From assembly GCF_014205225.1 (NCBI RefSeq), contig NZ_JACHNB010000001.1, positions 3,453,501 through 3,517,500 of the forward strand: a stretch of 64,000 bases of DNA, in the 5' to 3' direction. The notes under the pieces are model-generated. The model was not told the DNA's origin. It saw only the letters and a list, made by a program, of their open reading frames with translations, and did not search any database. This stretch comes from Actinoplanes octamycinicus. Lineage in GTDB: Bacteria > Actinomycetota > Actinomycetes > Mycobacteriales > Micromonosporaceae. The position numbers were made by a program, and so were the translations under genes. Positions 53,576 through 61,860 of this stretch are shown here, piece after piece (position 1 is the stretch's first letter; every line of letters starts with the position of its first letter).

Positions 53576-55234
53576 TCAGCGGATCGCTGTCAGCAGGTCG
53601 TCGACGACGAGCGTGGTCAGGTCGTCCCGGCTGGGCATCCGGCCGAGCGAGCGGAGCCGGCCGGACTGCGCCTTGCGCATCCCCTCCAGCAGCTTGCGGG
53701 CCTCGCGCGCGTTACCGAAGTTGCGGTCCCGCTCGATCTGCGAGAAGTGCTCGTAGAGCGCCTCGGTCAGGCCGGGGGCGAAGACGTAGTCGTCGTTCTT
53801 GGCGATCCGGGTGGCGATCAGCACCAGCTCGTCCGGACCGTAGTTCTCGAATTCGAGGGTCTTGGCGAACCGGGAGGCCAGACCCGAGTTGGCGTCCAGG
53901 AAGTCGAGCATCTCCTGGGTGTACCCGGCGACGATCACGGCGACCTGGTCGCGGTGGTCCTCCATCAGCTTGACCAGGGTGTCGATCGCCTCCTGGCCGA
54001 AGTCGGCGCTGGCCCCGCCGGCCCGGGACAGCGTGTACGCCTCGTCGATGAACAGCACGCCGCCCATCGCCTCCTCGAACACCGAGGTGGTCTTCTCCGC
54101 GGTGTGCCCGATGTACTGCCCGACCAGGTCGCGGCGGGACACCTCGCGGAACCGCCCGTTCGGCAGCACGCCGAGCGCCTTGAGCAGCTGGCCGTAGATC
54201 CGGGCCACGGTCGTCTTACCGGTGCCCGGGGCGCCGGTGAAGATCAGGTGGTGGCTGGCCGCGCCGACCGACAGCCCGGCGCTGCGCCGCCACTCGTTCA
54301 CCTGGATCTCGTCGATCAGGGCGCGGACCTCATTTTTCACCCCGGCCAGGCCGATCATCGAGTCCAGCTCGGTGAGCAGCCGGTCCACCTCGGCGGCGTC
54401 CTGGCCGTTGCCGGACTCGGTGATGCCGGCCCGCGGCGCCGGCCCGCCCTCGGAGAGGGTGACCGTGGCCTGGGCCCGCGGGTCGACGCTGACCTTGGGC
54501 TCGGCGGTGCCGTCCACCCGGCACTGCTCGACCACCGCGGTGCAGCCGGCGCCGACCACGATCCCGGAGCCGCTGGTCTCGTGCACCCAGGTCTCCCGGA
54601 TCTGCGGCGAGCTGCTGTTCGCCACCACGATGCCGGCGTCGCCGGTGCCGGAGACGTCACAGCGCTCGATCACCGGGCGGCCGGACTGGTAGACGTAGAT
54701 CCCGCGGTAGCCGCAGTCGGCGATCGTGGTGTTGCGGATCGCCGGGTCGGCGCCGAGCCGGACGATGATGCCGTCGTCGTTCACCCCGCGGATCTCGCAC
54801 GAGTCCACCGTGCCGCCCGAGTCGGAGAAGACCAGGCCGTGCTGGCCGCGCTCGACCTTCACCTCGGCGGCCTCGACGGTGGACATGTCGGTGGCCTGCA
54901 GGCCGGCGCCGTACCCGGCGGCCAGCTGGCATCGGCGGACGGTCAGCCGGGCGTTGATCGCCGAGACCGCCGGGTAGTCCCCGGAGGTCAGCGCCAGGCC
55001 CTCGACGGTGACCTCGCCGCCGAGCACGGCCAGCGCCGGACCCTCCAGCCCGGCCGCGTCCACCACCACGGTGCCCGGCTCCCCGGTGCCGCGCAGGGTC
55101 AGCCGCCGGCCCTGCAACTCGATCCGCTCCCGGTAACTGCCGGGGGCGACGCTGATGACCGCGCCGTCCGGCGCCACCTCGAGGGCGTCACGGATGGTCG
55201 GGTAGCTGCCAGGAACAGCGAGGGTGCTGGCCAC
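53576..55234 (-). CDS. eccA: EccA-like CbbX-type AAA+ ATPase fused to a right-handed beta-helix domain
   Basis: A 552-aa protein. Residues 1-260 are a pectate-lyase-like parallel beta-helix with regular rungs (GGTVDSCEIRGVNDDGIIV, GRPVIERCDVSGTGDAGIVV). Residues about 285-552 are a CbbX/EccA AAA+ domain with Walker A GAPGTGKT (334-341), Walker B FIDEA (395-399) and the pore-region VGQYIGHTAEKT. Mycobacterial EccA carries a TPR-type N-terminus instead, so substrate recognition here must differ. EccA is the cytosolic ATPase thought to release substrates from chaperones. The GTG follows AAGGAG and lies 10 nt after the preceding membrane-protein gene. Confidence 0.88.
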   Translation of the reverse strand: MASTLAVPGSYPTIRDALEVAPDGAVISVAPGSYRERIELQGRRLTLRGTGEPGTVVVDAAGLEGPALAVLGGEVTVEGLALTSGDYPAVSAINARLTVRRCQLAAGYGAGLQATDMSTVEAAEVKVERGQHGLVFSDSGGTVDSCEIRGVNDDGIIVRLGADPAIRNTTIADCGYRGIYVYQSGRPVIERCDVSGTGDAGIVVANSSSPQIRETWVHETSGSGIVVGAGCTAVVEQCRVDGTAEPKVSVDPRAQATVTLSEGGPAPRAGITESGNGQDAAEVDRLLTELDSMIGLAGVKNEVRALIDEIQVNEWRRSAGLSVGAASHHLIFTGAPGTGKTTVARIYGQLLKALGVLPNGRFREVSRRDLVGQYIGHTAEKTTSVFEEAMGGVLFIDEAYTLSRAGGASADFGQEAIDTLVKLMEDHRDQVAVIVAGYTQEMLDFLDANSGLASRFAKTLEFENYGPDELVLIATRIAKNDDYVFAPGLTEALYEHFSQIERDRNFGNAREARKLLEGMRKAQSGRLRSLGRMPSRDDLTTLVVDDLLTAIR

Positions 55235-55244
55235 GGAGGACTCC

Positions 55245-56609
55245 TTATTGCGAGTACGTGCGGTCGCGGATGCTGTCGGCCACTTTTTTCACGTCGTCCA
55301 TCGCGGTCGCCGGCGCGGTCATCCGCAGGACGACCTCCCGGTCCAGGATGCCCTCCGGAACGGTGCGCCAGAACCCGACGTAGACCAGGCCGTAGACCGC
55401 CGTGCCGTCCAGTTGGGTGGTGTCGGCCCAGGCGCGCAACGAGCTGCCGCTGGTCCACCGTAGACCCCAGGCCTCCTCGCGCTGCCGCAGGGCGACCCGC
55501 GCGGTGTCGTCGCAGACCGGCGCGCAGGTGCGCACCGTGAGGTCGCCGCCGGCGGTCAGCGTGGTGCCCTCCCACCGCCCGCACCGGTAGTGCACCGCGG
55601 CCTCCGCCTTCTCGGCGAGCTCGCAGGTCCAGCCGGCCGGCATGCGGAAGTCGAAGCCCAGGCCGGGCAGCCCGGTCACGTCCTGGACCTCGGGCTTGCC
55701 CCAGGGGAACTTGGGCCAGCCGTCCGGCCAGGTGCCGTCCGGCGCCGGGTCCAGGCCCGGCCGGGCCGGCGGGGTGGCCGGCAGCAGCAGCTGCGCGTCG
55801 GTGTAGGTGACCGGCGCGCCGCTCGGGGCGGGGCTCGCCGCACGGTCGCCGTCGTCGTCGGTCGCGCTCACCACGGCGGCGCCGATGGCGGCGCCGACCA
55901 GCACCGACACCAGGGCCACGATCAGCAACAGGAGGCGCTCCGGTCGCGGTTTGCCGCCCGATTGACGGTACGGCGGGGAGCTCCCGGAGATCGGCACCAC
56001 GGAGATCGGGTTGCCGAACGACGGAAGGCCGGAGGACGGCGGGCCGGACGTCGGGCCCCCGGCGGCCGGATGCCCGGAGACCGGGTGCCCGGAGGCCGGC
56101 TGCGCCGAGATCGGGTGGGTGGCCACCGGCTGGACCGGCACCGGGGAGGTGGCCGTGCGCTGCGCCGGGACGCTGGGCGCCGGGGTGACCGGCTGGAACG
56201 GCACCGTCGGCGGGTCGGGCTCCGGCCGTACGAAAGCGGCGTCGTGCGCGACCACCGGATCGCCGGCGCCGGACGGCGAACCCTCCCCGGCGAAAGCCGG
56301 GCGCAGCTGCTGACCGAGCACCGTGAAGATCTCCGCCGCGCCGCCCGCGCCGGCCGCGCCGGGGCAGGCCACCCAGGGCCGCTCGCCGTCGTGGTCGGAC
56401 CCGGCGATCGGCAGGCCGTCGCCGTCCGCCGCGGCCAGCGCCTCGGAGGCGGCCCGGAACGCTCCGCGCCATCGCTCGTCGGCCGACGCCAACTCGTTGA
56501 GCCGGGCCACCGTCACCGGCCGGCCCCGCTCGTCGACGCCGGACCAGACGTCACCGACCTCGCAGCTCGACAGCCGGCGCTGCAGGCTGTTGGGCCCAGC
56601 GGTTGACAT
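55245..56609 (-). CDS. Bitopic membrane protein with kinase-N-lobe-like head, ESX-associated
   Basis: A 454-aa protein. The first about 110 residues (EVGDVWSGVDERGRPVTVARL, then DERWRGAFRAASEALAAAD) look like the N-lobe of a Ser/Thr kinase, but no catalytic loop follows. A Pro/Ser/Gly repeat linker (about 130-220, PVSGHPAAGGP-type) leads to one membrane helix (about 225-248). An extracytoplasmic domain with four cysteines (in MPAGWTCEL, HYRCGRW and VRTCAPVC) comes last. It precedes eccA in the same operon. It could be a pseudokinase-type sensor for the secretion system, but that is inference. Confidence 0.6.
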   Translation of the reverse strand: MSTAGPNSLQRRLSSCEVGDVWSGVDERGRPVTVARLNELASADERWRGAFRAASEALAAADGDGLPIAGSDHDGERPWVACPGAAGAGGAAEIFTVLGQQLRPAFAGEGSPSGAGDPVVAHDAAFVRPEPDPPTVPFQPVTPAPSVPAQRTATSPVPVQPVATHPISAQPASGHPVSGHPAAGGPTSGPPSSGLPSFGNPISVVPISGSSPPYRQSGGKPRPERLLLLIVALVSVLVGAAIGAAVVSATDDDGDRAASPAPSGAPVTYTDAQLLLPATPPARPGLDPAPDGTWPDGWPKFPWGKPEVQDVTGLPGLGFDFRMPAGWTCELAEKAEAAVHYRCGRWEGTTLTAGGDLTVRTCAPVCDDTARVALRQREEAWGLRWTSGSSLRAWADTTQLDGTAVYGLVYVGFWRTVPEGILDREVVLRMTAPATAMDDVKKVADSIRDRTYSQ

Positions 56610-56671
56610 CTCGTCTCCGTCTTCAGTTCGTGGCCCGGCGGCGGGGGTGGACCGCCGGGATGGAGCTCAGG

Positions 56672-57361
56672 TCAGCGCGGACGCTGCTGCCGGAAGGCGC
56701 CCTTGCTGGGCCGCATGTTCTTCGGGATCGCGCCCTTCGGCATCTGCGGGCGGGCCATCAGCGCGCCGAGACGCTTGTCCAGCGCGTTGACGTCCTTGCC
56801 GGTGAGGTTGCGGGGCAGCTTCAGCATCGTGGTGCGCAGCTTGCGGACCGGGAGCTGACCCTCCTCGGTGCCGATCACGTAGTCGTAGAGCGGCGCGTTG
56901 CCGATCACCTTGGACAGCCGCTTCTTCTCCTGGCCGAGCAGCGCCTTGACCCGCTGCGGGTTGCCCTCGGCGAGCAGGATCACGCCGGGCCGGCCGATCA
57001 CCACGTGCACCATGTCGAACTGGGTGGTCGAGCTGGCCGCCGGGCGGACCCGCCAGTCACCGCGCATGTTCTCCATCAGCGAGGCGGCGGCGCCGGGCTG
57101 GCCCTCCGCCACGTTCATCATCGCGGTGTTGGAGCGCAGGTTCAGCACGATCAGCACGGCCAGCAGGGTGACCAGGATGCCGACCGGGATCCAGAGCAAG
57201 CCCCAGTTCAGCGTGGCGACCACGGTGAGCGCGATCGGGATCGCCACCGCGCCGATGACCAGTGGAACGAACCACTTGTCCTGTTTCGCGGTGAACGAGA
57301 ACACCTGGCCGATCTGCTTCAGGCGCTCGCCGAACGACACCTTCTCCTGGGGTTTTGCCAT
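56672..57361 (-). CDS. DUF4191-family membrane protein (Rv2219 type)
   Basis: A 229-aa protein. A basic N-terminus (ERLKQIGQVFSFTAKQDKWF) leads to two membrane helices (about 28-72). The cytosolic C-terminal domain includes VHVVIGRPGVILLAEGNPQRV and the closing KLPRNLTGKDVNALDKRLGAL, both signatures of DUF4191. The gene is conserved beside lipA across actinobacteria, normally next to the RDD gene and glnA. The biochemical role is unknown. Here it marks the right border of the inserted ESX block. Confidence 0.85.
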   Translation of the reverse strand: MAKPQEKVSFGERLKQIGQVFSFTAKQDKWFVPLVIGAVAIPIALTVVATLNWGLLWIPVGILVTLLAVLIVLNLRSNTAMMNVAEGQPGAAASLMENMRGDWRVRPAASSTTQFDMVHVVIGRPGVILLAEGNPQRVKALLGQEKKRLSKVIGNAPLYDYVIGTEEGQLPVRKLRTTMLKLPRNLTGKDVNALDKRLGALMARPQMPKGAIPKNMRPSKGAFRQQRPR

Positions 57362-57536
57362 AGCCGGAAAGTGTAGTGGGACTCAGGTACCTTACGGCGG
57401 CCCGGGCACCCGCCGGCCGTGCCGTAAGGGGGTCCGCAGCCCGGATGTCGGGCAGCGTCCCCATGCGCCGGGGCCGCCTTCCCGCGAAGAGTCGACGTCA
57501 GCAAGGACGACGACCCGACTCGCGAGGAGCACGGCG

Positions 57537-57692
57537 ATGATGCCCGAGATCAATCTGTACCTGGCCCGGCAGCGCGGCGCGGAACTCCAGCGGCAGGCCG
57601 AGGCCGAGCGGCTGGCGCGGGAGGTGGCCGGGGGACGACATCGGAGGCGCTTCTTCGTACGCCGGGTGGCGCTGCGGTCCCGAGCGGCATGA
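57537..57692 (+). CDS. Small basic protein, 51 aa
   Basis: It starts MMPEINLYLARQRGAELQRQ and continues as one amphipathic helix ending in a strongly basic tail (HRRRFFVRRVALRSRAA). GAGGAG at 57523-57528 is correctly placed for the first of two adjacent ATGs. Short proteins of this pattern, helical with an N-terminal PEI motif and Arg-rich end, are common in actinobacteria. Function is unknown. It ends about 80 nt before the LAL regulator start. Confidence 0.55.
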   Translation: MMPEINLYLARQRGAELQRQAEAERLAREVAGGRHRRRFFVRRVALRSRAA

Positions 57693-57772
57693 TCGGCCTG
57701 GATGTCGGGTCGGGCCCGCCCGGCATGATCGGCCTCGATCTGTTGTCGGACCCGCGTGGCATGCTCGCATCC

Positions 57773-60700
57773 ATGACGACGGGGAGCAGCCACAGCGAGA
57801 TCCTGGTCGCCCGGGAGGGCGAGCTGGCCACGCTGCACGAGGCGCTCCGCCGGGTGCGCGGCGGGGAGCCGGCCGTCCTGCTGGTCGGCGGCGAGGCCGG
57901 GGTGGGCAAGACCCGGCTGGTCGAGGAGTTCACCCGGCGCCTGGCCGGCGAGCCGGTCCGGGTGCTCACCGGCCACTGCCTGGAGCTGGGCGAGGAGGGG
58001 CTGCCGTTCGCGCCGTTCGCGGCGGCCCTGCGCGAGCTGGTCCGCGACGAGGGGCGCGCGGTCCTCCAGGGGCGCGAGGCCGACTTCGCCCGGCTGCTGC
58101 CCGAGCTGGGCCCGCCGTCCGAGCTCGGCGAGACCCATCGCGGGCTGCTCTTCGAGCTGGTCGGGTCGCTGGTCGCCCGGCTCAGCGCGGAGCGGCCGCT
58201 GCTGCTGGTCCTGGAGGATCTGCACTGGGCCGACCGGTCCACCCGCGACCTGATCGGGTTCCTGGTGCGCTCGGCCCGGGCGCCCCGGCTGATGCTGCTG
58301 GCCACCTACCGCACCGACGAGCTGCACCGCGGCCACCCGCTGCGGCCGTTCGTGGCCGAGCTGGAGCGGGTCCGTGGCGTGCAGCGCCTGGAGGTCGACC
58401 GGCTCGACCGGGAGGGCACCGCCGAGCTGCTCGGCCACCTGCTCGGCGGCGAGCCGGAGCCGCAGACCGTCGACGTGGTGACCCGGCGCGCCCAGGGCAT
58501 CCCGTTCTTCATCGAGCAGCTCGCCGCCGGCGCCGACCCGGCCTGCGCCGACATCCCGGAGACCCTGCGCGACCTGCTGCTCGCCCGGGTCGACCTGATG
58601 CCCGAGGCGGCGCAGCGGATGCTCCGGGTGGCCGCGGTCGGCGGCACCCGGATCGGTCACGAGCTGATCGCCCGGGTGGCCGGGGTCGACGAGCTGACCT
58701 GTGAGTCGGCGCTGCGCGTGGTGGTCGCCGGCCAGCTGATCGTCTTCGACCCGGACGGGGGCTACGAGTTCCGGCACGCCCTGGTCCGCGAGGCGGTCCA
58801 CGACGACCTGCTGCCCGGCGAGCACGTCCGGCTGCACGCGCGCTACGCGGAGGCGATCGAGGCCGACCCGCAGCTGGTGCCGGCCGGCCGGGCGCCCGCC
58901 GAGATCGCCCACCACTGGCACGCGGCCAACAACCATCCGCGCGCCCTGGTCACCGCGAAACGCGCGGCCGACGAGGCGTGCCGCCGTTTCGCCTTCGCCG
59001 AGCAGGCCCGCCTGCTCGACCGGGTCCTTGAGCTGTGGGAGCAGGTGCCGGAGGCGGCCGAGCTGCTCGGCACCTGCCACCTCGACCTGCTGGAGGAGGC
59101 CGCGCTGGTCGCGATCGAGTCCGGCGAGCTGCACCGGGCGCTCAGCCTGACCCGCGCCGCGCTCGGCGACCTGGACGCCGCTGCCGAGCCGGTGCGCGCC
59201 GGGCGACTGCTGGTGCGCCGGGCCAAGCTGCTGCGCACCGCCGGCAAGAGCGACGGCTTCGCCGAGACCAAGGAGGCGTACCGCCTGCTCACCGAGGCGC
59301 CGGACGGGCGGGACCGGGCCGAGCTGCTCGGCGAGGTGGCCTACCTGTTCGCCAGCATGGACGGCGACGAGGTGGAGCGGATCTGGGAGCAGGTCCGGGC
59401 CGCGGTCGACCGGCTCGGCGACGCCAGCGCCCGGGTCTACGCGGAGATCACCAAGGGGCAGGTCTGCGCCGGCTGGGTGCCCGCCGCCGACGGCCTGCCG
59501 ATCCTGGTCCGCGCGGTCGACGAGGCCCGGGCCGGCGGTGACGACCAGGCCCTCTCGCACGGCTTGGTGAACGTCTCCGACGTCCTGTTCGAGCTGGGCC
59601 GCTACGCGGAGTCGGCGGCCGCCGCGGCCGAGGGCGTCCCGCACGCCAGCCGCTACGGCGTCTCCCGCACCACCGGGGTCTACCTGCTGGCCAACCAGGC
59701 CGAGGCGCTGATCGCGCTGGGCCGCTGGGACGAGGCGGAGGCCCGGCTCGCCGAAGCCGGCCGGCAGGACCCGCCCGGCCTGATGGCGCTGCCCTGGCTG
59801 CGGTTGCGCGCCCGGCTCCGGCTGGCCCGCGGCCACGCCCGGGCCGAGCAGGCGCTGACCCGGGCGACCGGGATGCTCGGCAAGCCTTATGTGCCCTGCG
59901 AGAAACGCCTCTGGATGCTGGAGCTGCGCGTCCTGGCCGCCCTCGCCGCCGGCGACGCCCCGGCGGCGGTGGCCGCGGCCCGCCTCGCGGTGGTCGATCC
60001 GGGCCTGCCGGACCGGCCACGGTATGCCTGGCAGGTGCTCGCCACGGCGGCTCGGGCGGTGTCCTTCGCCCGCGAGTCGGCGGGTGGGCGGAGCCTTTCG
60101 GCGGCGTCGCTGCGGGAGCCGGCTGGTGGGCGGGATGTCCTGGCGGCATCGCTCCGGGAGTCGGCTGGTGGGCGGGATGTTCCGGCGGCGCCGCTTCGGG
60201 AGCCGGCTGGTGGGCGGGATGTCCTGGCGGCATCGCTCCGGGAGTCGGCCGGTGGGCGGGATGTTTCGGCGGCTGGGGGTCGAGAGTCGCTTTCCGGGCC
60301 GGGTGCCTGGTCCGATGTGGTGGAGCAGCTGGCCGAGCGGGTGCGGGCGATCGCGGCCCGGCTGCCGCGGCGTTACCCGGCGGAGCTGGCGGCCGGGGCA
60401 CAGGTCGAGGCCGAGCTGGACGGTGGGGTCGAGCGCTGGACCGCGGCGGTGGCCGCGAGGCGGGTCGACGGGCCGCCGTTCGAGCTGGCCACGGCCCTGC
60501 TGCGGAGCGCCGAGGCGCAGGCGGCCGACCGGTCCGCGGCGGCTGCGGCGCTGGCCGAGGCCACCGGGATCGCCACCGAGCTGGGCGCCGTCCCGCTCCG
60601 CGAGGCGGCCGAGACGCTGGCCCGCCGGCTCGGGGTGCGCCCGGCGGCAGCCGAGACCGCGGCGGAGGAGGTGCTGACCGCCCGCGAGCGCGAGGTGTTG

Positions 60701-60865
60701 CGGCTGGTCGCCGAGGGCCTGAGCAACGGTCAGATCGCCCAGCGCCTGTTCATCTCCCCGAAGACCGCGAGCGTCCACGTCTCCCGCATCATCGCGAAAC
60801 TCGCGGTGACCAACCGGGTGGAGGCCGCCGCGGTCGCCCACCGCCTCCATTTGCTCGACACCTGA
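57773..60865 (+). CDS. LAL-type LuxR-family transcriptional regulator
   Basis: A 1030-aa regulator from the ATG at 57773; upstream in-frame ATGs at 57689 and 57761 are alternatives with no better ribosome site. It has an N-terminal AAA domain with Walker A GGEAGVGKT (39-47) and LLLVLEDLHWADRSTRD as Walker B/sensor. A long helical TPR-like middle follows, then a C-terminal LuxR helix-turn-helix (LTAREREVLRLVAEGLSNGQ, then FISPKTASVHVSRI). Such proteins are ATP-dependent activators. Residues 767-836 are five tandem 14-aa repeats (REPAGGRDVLAASL type), unusual for the family, inside an otherwise helical region. Targets are unknown. Confidence 0.85.
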   Translation: MTTGSSHSEILVAREGELATLHEALRRVRGGEPAVLLVGGEAGVGKTRLVEEFTRRLAGEPVRVLTGHCLELGEEGLPFAPFAAALRELVRDEGRAVLQGREADFARLLPELGPPSELGETHRGLLFELVGSLVARLSAERPLLLVLEDLHWADRSTRDLIGFLVRSARAPRLMLLATYRTDELHRGHPLRPFVAELERVRGVQRLEVDRLDREGTAELLGHLLGGEPEPQTVDVVTRRAQGIPFFIEQLAAGADPACADIPETLRDLLLARVDLMPEAAQRMLRVAAVGGTRIGHELIARVAGVDELTCESALRVVVAGQLIVFDPDGGYEFRHALVREAVHDDLLPGEHVRLHARYAEAIEADPQLVPAGRAPAEIAHHWHAANNHPRALVTAKRAADEACRRFAFAEQARLLDRVLELWEQVPEAAELLGTCHLDLLEEAALVAIESGELHRALSLTRAALGDLDAAAEPVRAGRLLVRRAKLLRTAGKSDGFAETKEAYRLLTEAPDGRDRAELLGEVAYLFASMDGDEVERIWEQVRAAVDRLGDASARVYAEITKGQVCAGWVPAADGLPILVRAVDEARAGGDDQALSHGLVNVSDVLFELGRYAESAAAAAEGVPHASRYGVSRTTGVYLLANQAEALIALGRWDEAEARLAEAGRQDPPGLMALPWLRLRARLRLARGHARAEQALTRATGMLGKPYVPCEKRLWMLELRVLAALAAGDAPAAVAAARLAVVDPGLPDRPRYAWQVLATAARAVSFARESAGGRSLSAASLREPAGGRDVLAASLRESAGGRDVPAAPLREPAGGRDVLAASLRESAGGRDVSAAGGRESLSGPGAWSDVVEQLAERVRAIAARLPRRYPAELAAGAQVEAELDGGVERWTAAVAARRVDGPPFELATALLRSAEAQAADRSAAAAALAEATGIATELGAVPLREAAETLARRLGVRPAAAETAAEEVLTAREREVLRLVAEGLSNGQIAQRLFISPKTASVHVSRIIAKLAVTNRVEAAAVAHRLHLLDT
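60071..60280 (+). repeat. Five 42-bp tandem repeats inside the LAL regulator gene
   Basis: Each unit encodes 14 residues of the form RE(S/P)AGGRD-V-AA-L, and units 2 and 4 are identical at the protein level. The array stays in frame. The surrounding TPR-like region is not repetitive, so this is a local expansion. Confidence 0.85.
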
Positions 60866-61512
60866 CTGGGCGGCTGTCGGCTCGGCCGGGCGTGGGGGCC
60901 GCCGTGGTCGCCGCCGCCTTCGCCTCCTCGACGACTGACCGGTCGGCTGTCGGCGGCGCCTGGCCCAGCGGCTGTCGCGGCGGCGCCTGGCCCAGCGGCT
61001 GTCGCGGCGGCGCCTGGCCCAGCGGCTGTCGCGGCGGTGCCTGGCCCGGCGGCTGTCGGCTCGGCCGGGTGTGGAGGCCGCCGTGGTCGCCGCCGCCTTC
61101 GCCTCCTCGACGACTGACCGGCCCGGCTGTTGGCGGGGCTGACCGGGTGGCTGTTGGCGGGGCTGACCGGGTGGCTGTTGGCGGGGCTGACCGGGTGGCT
61201 GTTGGCGGGGCTGACCGGGTGGCTGTTGGCGGGGCTGACCGGGTGGCTGTTGGCGGCGCTGATCGGTCGGCTGTCGGCGGTGCCTGACCCGGCGGCTCCT
61301 CGCTTGGTCGCGGCGTGGCGGCGGGTGGGGCGTGGCTCCGCGCGGGCTGGTTCGGGTGCTGGGTGGGTGCGGCGGGTTGCGGGGTGGGGGCATTTCGGGC
61401 GCGGGGCGGCGAAGGCTAATCCCAGGTGGCGCGGGCCCGATGTTGGGGGCCGACCGACAGCTTAGGGAGCCGTCATGCAGGACACGTTTCGTTCTTCCTT
61501 CGGGGGCTGGTG
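60866..61512. repeat. Repeat-filled intergenic region after the LAL regulator
   Basis: In 647 bp without a convincing gene there are three repeat classes. A roughly 71-bp direct duplication lies at 60871-60941 and 61050-61121. A 27-bp repeat lies between its copies (unit starts 60958, 60985, 61012, 61039). A 24-bp array begins at 61125 and is listed separately. The sequence is GC-rich and open in several frames only because it is repetitive. Function is unknown. Confidence 0.8.
61125..61292. repeat. 24-bp tandem repeat array, about seven units
   Basis: The unit starts GGCTGTTGGCGG and recurs exactly every 24 bp from 61125 (61149, 61173, 61197, 61221, 61245, 61269). The middle units are identical and the last is diverged. 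In one frame it would read as LTGWLLAG octapeptides, but there is no supported start, so I treat it as non-coding. Confidence 0.85.
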
Positions 61513-61770
61513 ATGGACAGCGCCGTCGACGACGCGTACCAGGTGGTGGAGGCGTTGTTCGGGCCGGAGTCCGGGATCCCGTGGTGGGCCTGGATGGCGC
61601 CGATCATGCTGCTTCTCGGCCGGCTGCTCTATCCGGTGTTCTTCCCCGAGGCCGCCGCGGCGGAGGCGGAGACCGATCGCCGTCTCGCCGAGTTCCGCCG
61701 GGAACGCGACGGCAAGGGTAAGGACAAGGACAGCAAAAAGGGCAAGAAGGGTAAGAAGGGCAAGAAGTGA
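61513..61770 (+). CDS. Small membrane protein with Lys-rich tail, 85 aa
   Basis: It starts at the ATG at 61513 (an adjacent GTG at 61510 is possible). A short acidic N-terminus leads to one membrane helix (IPWWAWMAPIMLLLGRLLYP), then a charged helix (AEAETDRRLAEFRRERDG) and a tail made of KGKK units. Proline after aromatic residues at the helix ends suggests a real membrane anchor. A small membrane protein next to lipA occurs in streptomycetes too, so this may be part of the lipA neighbourhood. A long hairpin follows the stop. Confidence 0.6.
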   Translation: MDSAVDDAYQVVEALFGPESGIPWWAWMAPIMLLLGRLLYPVFFPEAAAAEAETDRRLAEFRRERDGKGKDKDSKKGKKGKKGKK

Positions 61771-61788
61771 CCGGCCCGCGCGCCGCCC

Positions 61789-61843
61789 GAAGGCTCGCGA
61801 CCACACCAGGGTGACGAAGAACCTGGAGCGGTCGCGGGCCTTC
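61789..61843 (+). terminator. Long two-part hairpin after the small membrane protein gene
   Basis: A 14-bp outer stem with one mismatch (left arm GAAGGCTCGCGACC, right arm GGTCGCGGGCCTTC) encloses an inner CCAGG/CCTGG stem. It begins 18 nt after the stop codon, where an intrinsic terminator is expected. Confidence 0.6.
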
Positions 61844-61860
61844 GTCGTGTCCGGGACCGT

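Noticed and set aside
19812..56609. Integrated phage or ICE
   Set aside because: No integrase, terminase, portal, relaxase or tRNA-associated att site was seen; the content is explained by an ESX secretion locus.
57392..61393. 1333-codon antisense frame across the LAL regulator and repeats
   Set aside because: The sense strand encodes a recognisable AAA/LuxR protein; the antisense product is Gly/Arg/Pro/Gln filler with QPPGQPRQ runs created by the 24-bp array.
61130..61465. Possible repeat protein of LTGWLLAG units
   Set aside because: No ribosome site or supported start, the array is also open in other frames, and it lies in repeat-expanded intergenic DNA.
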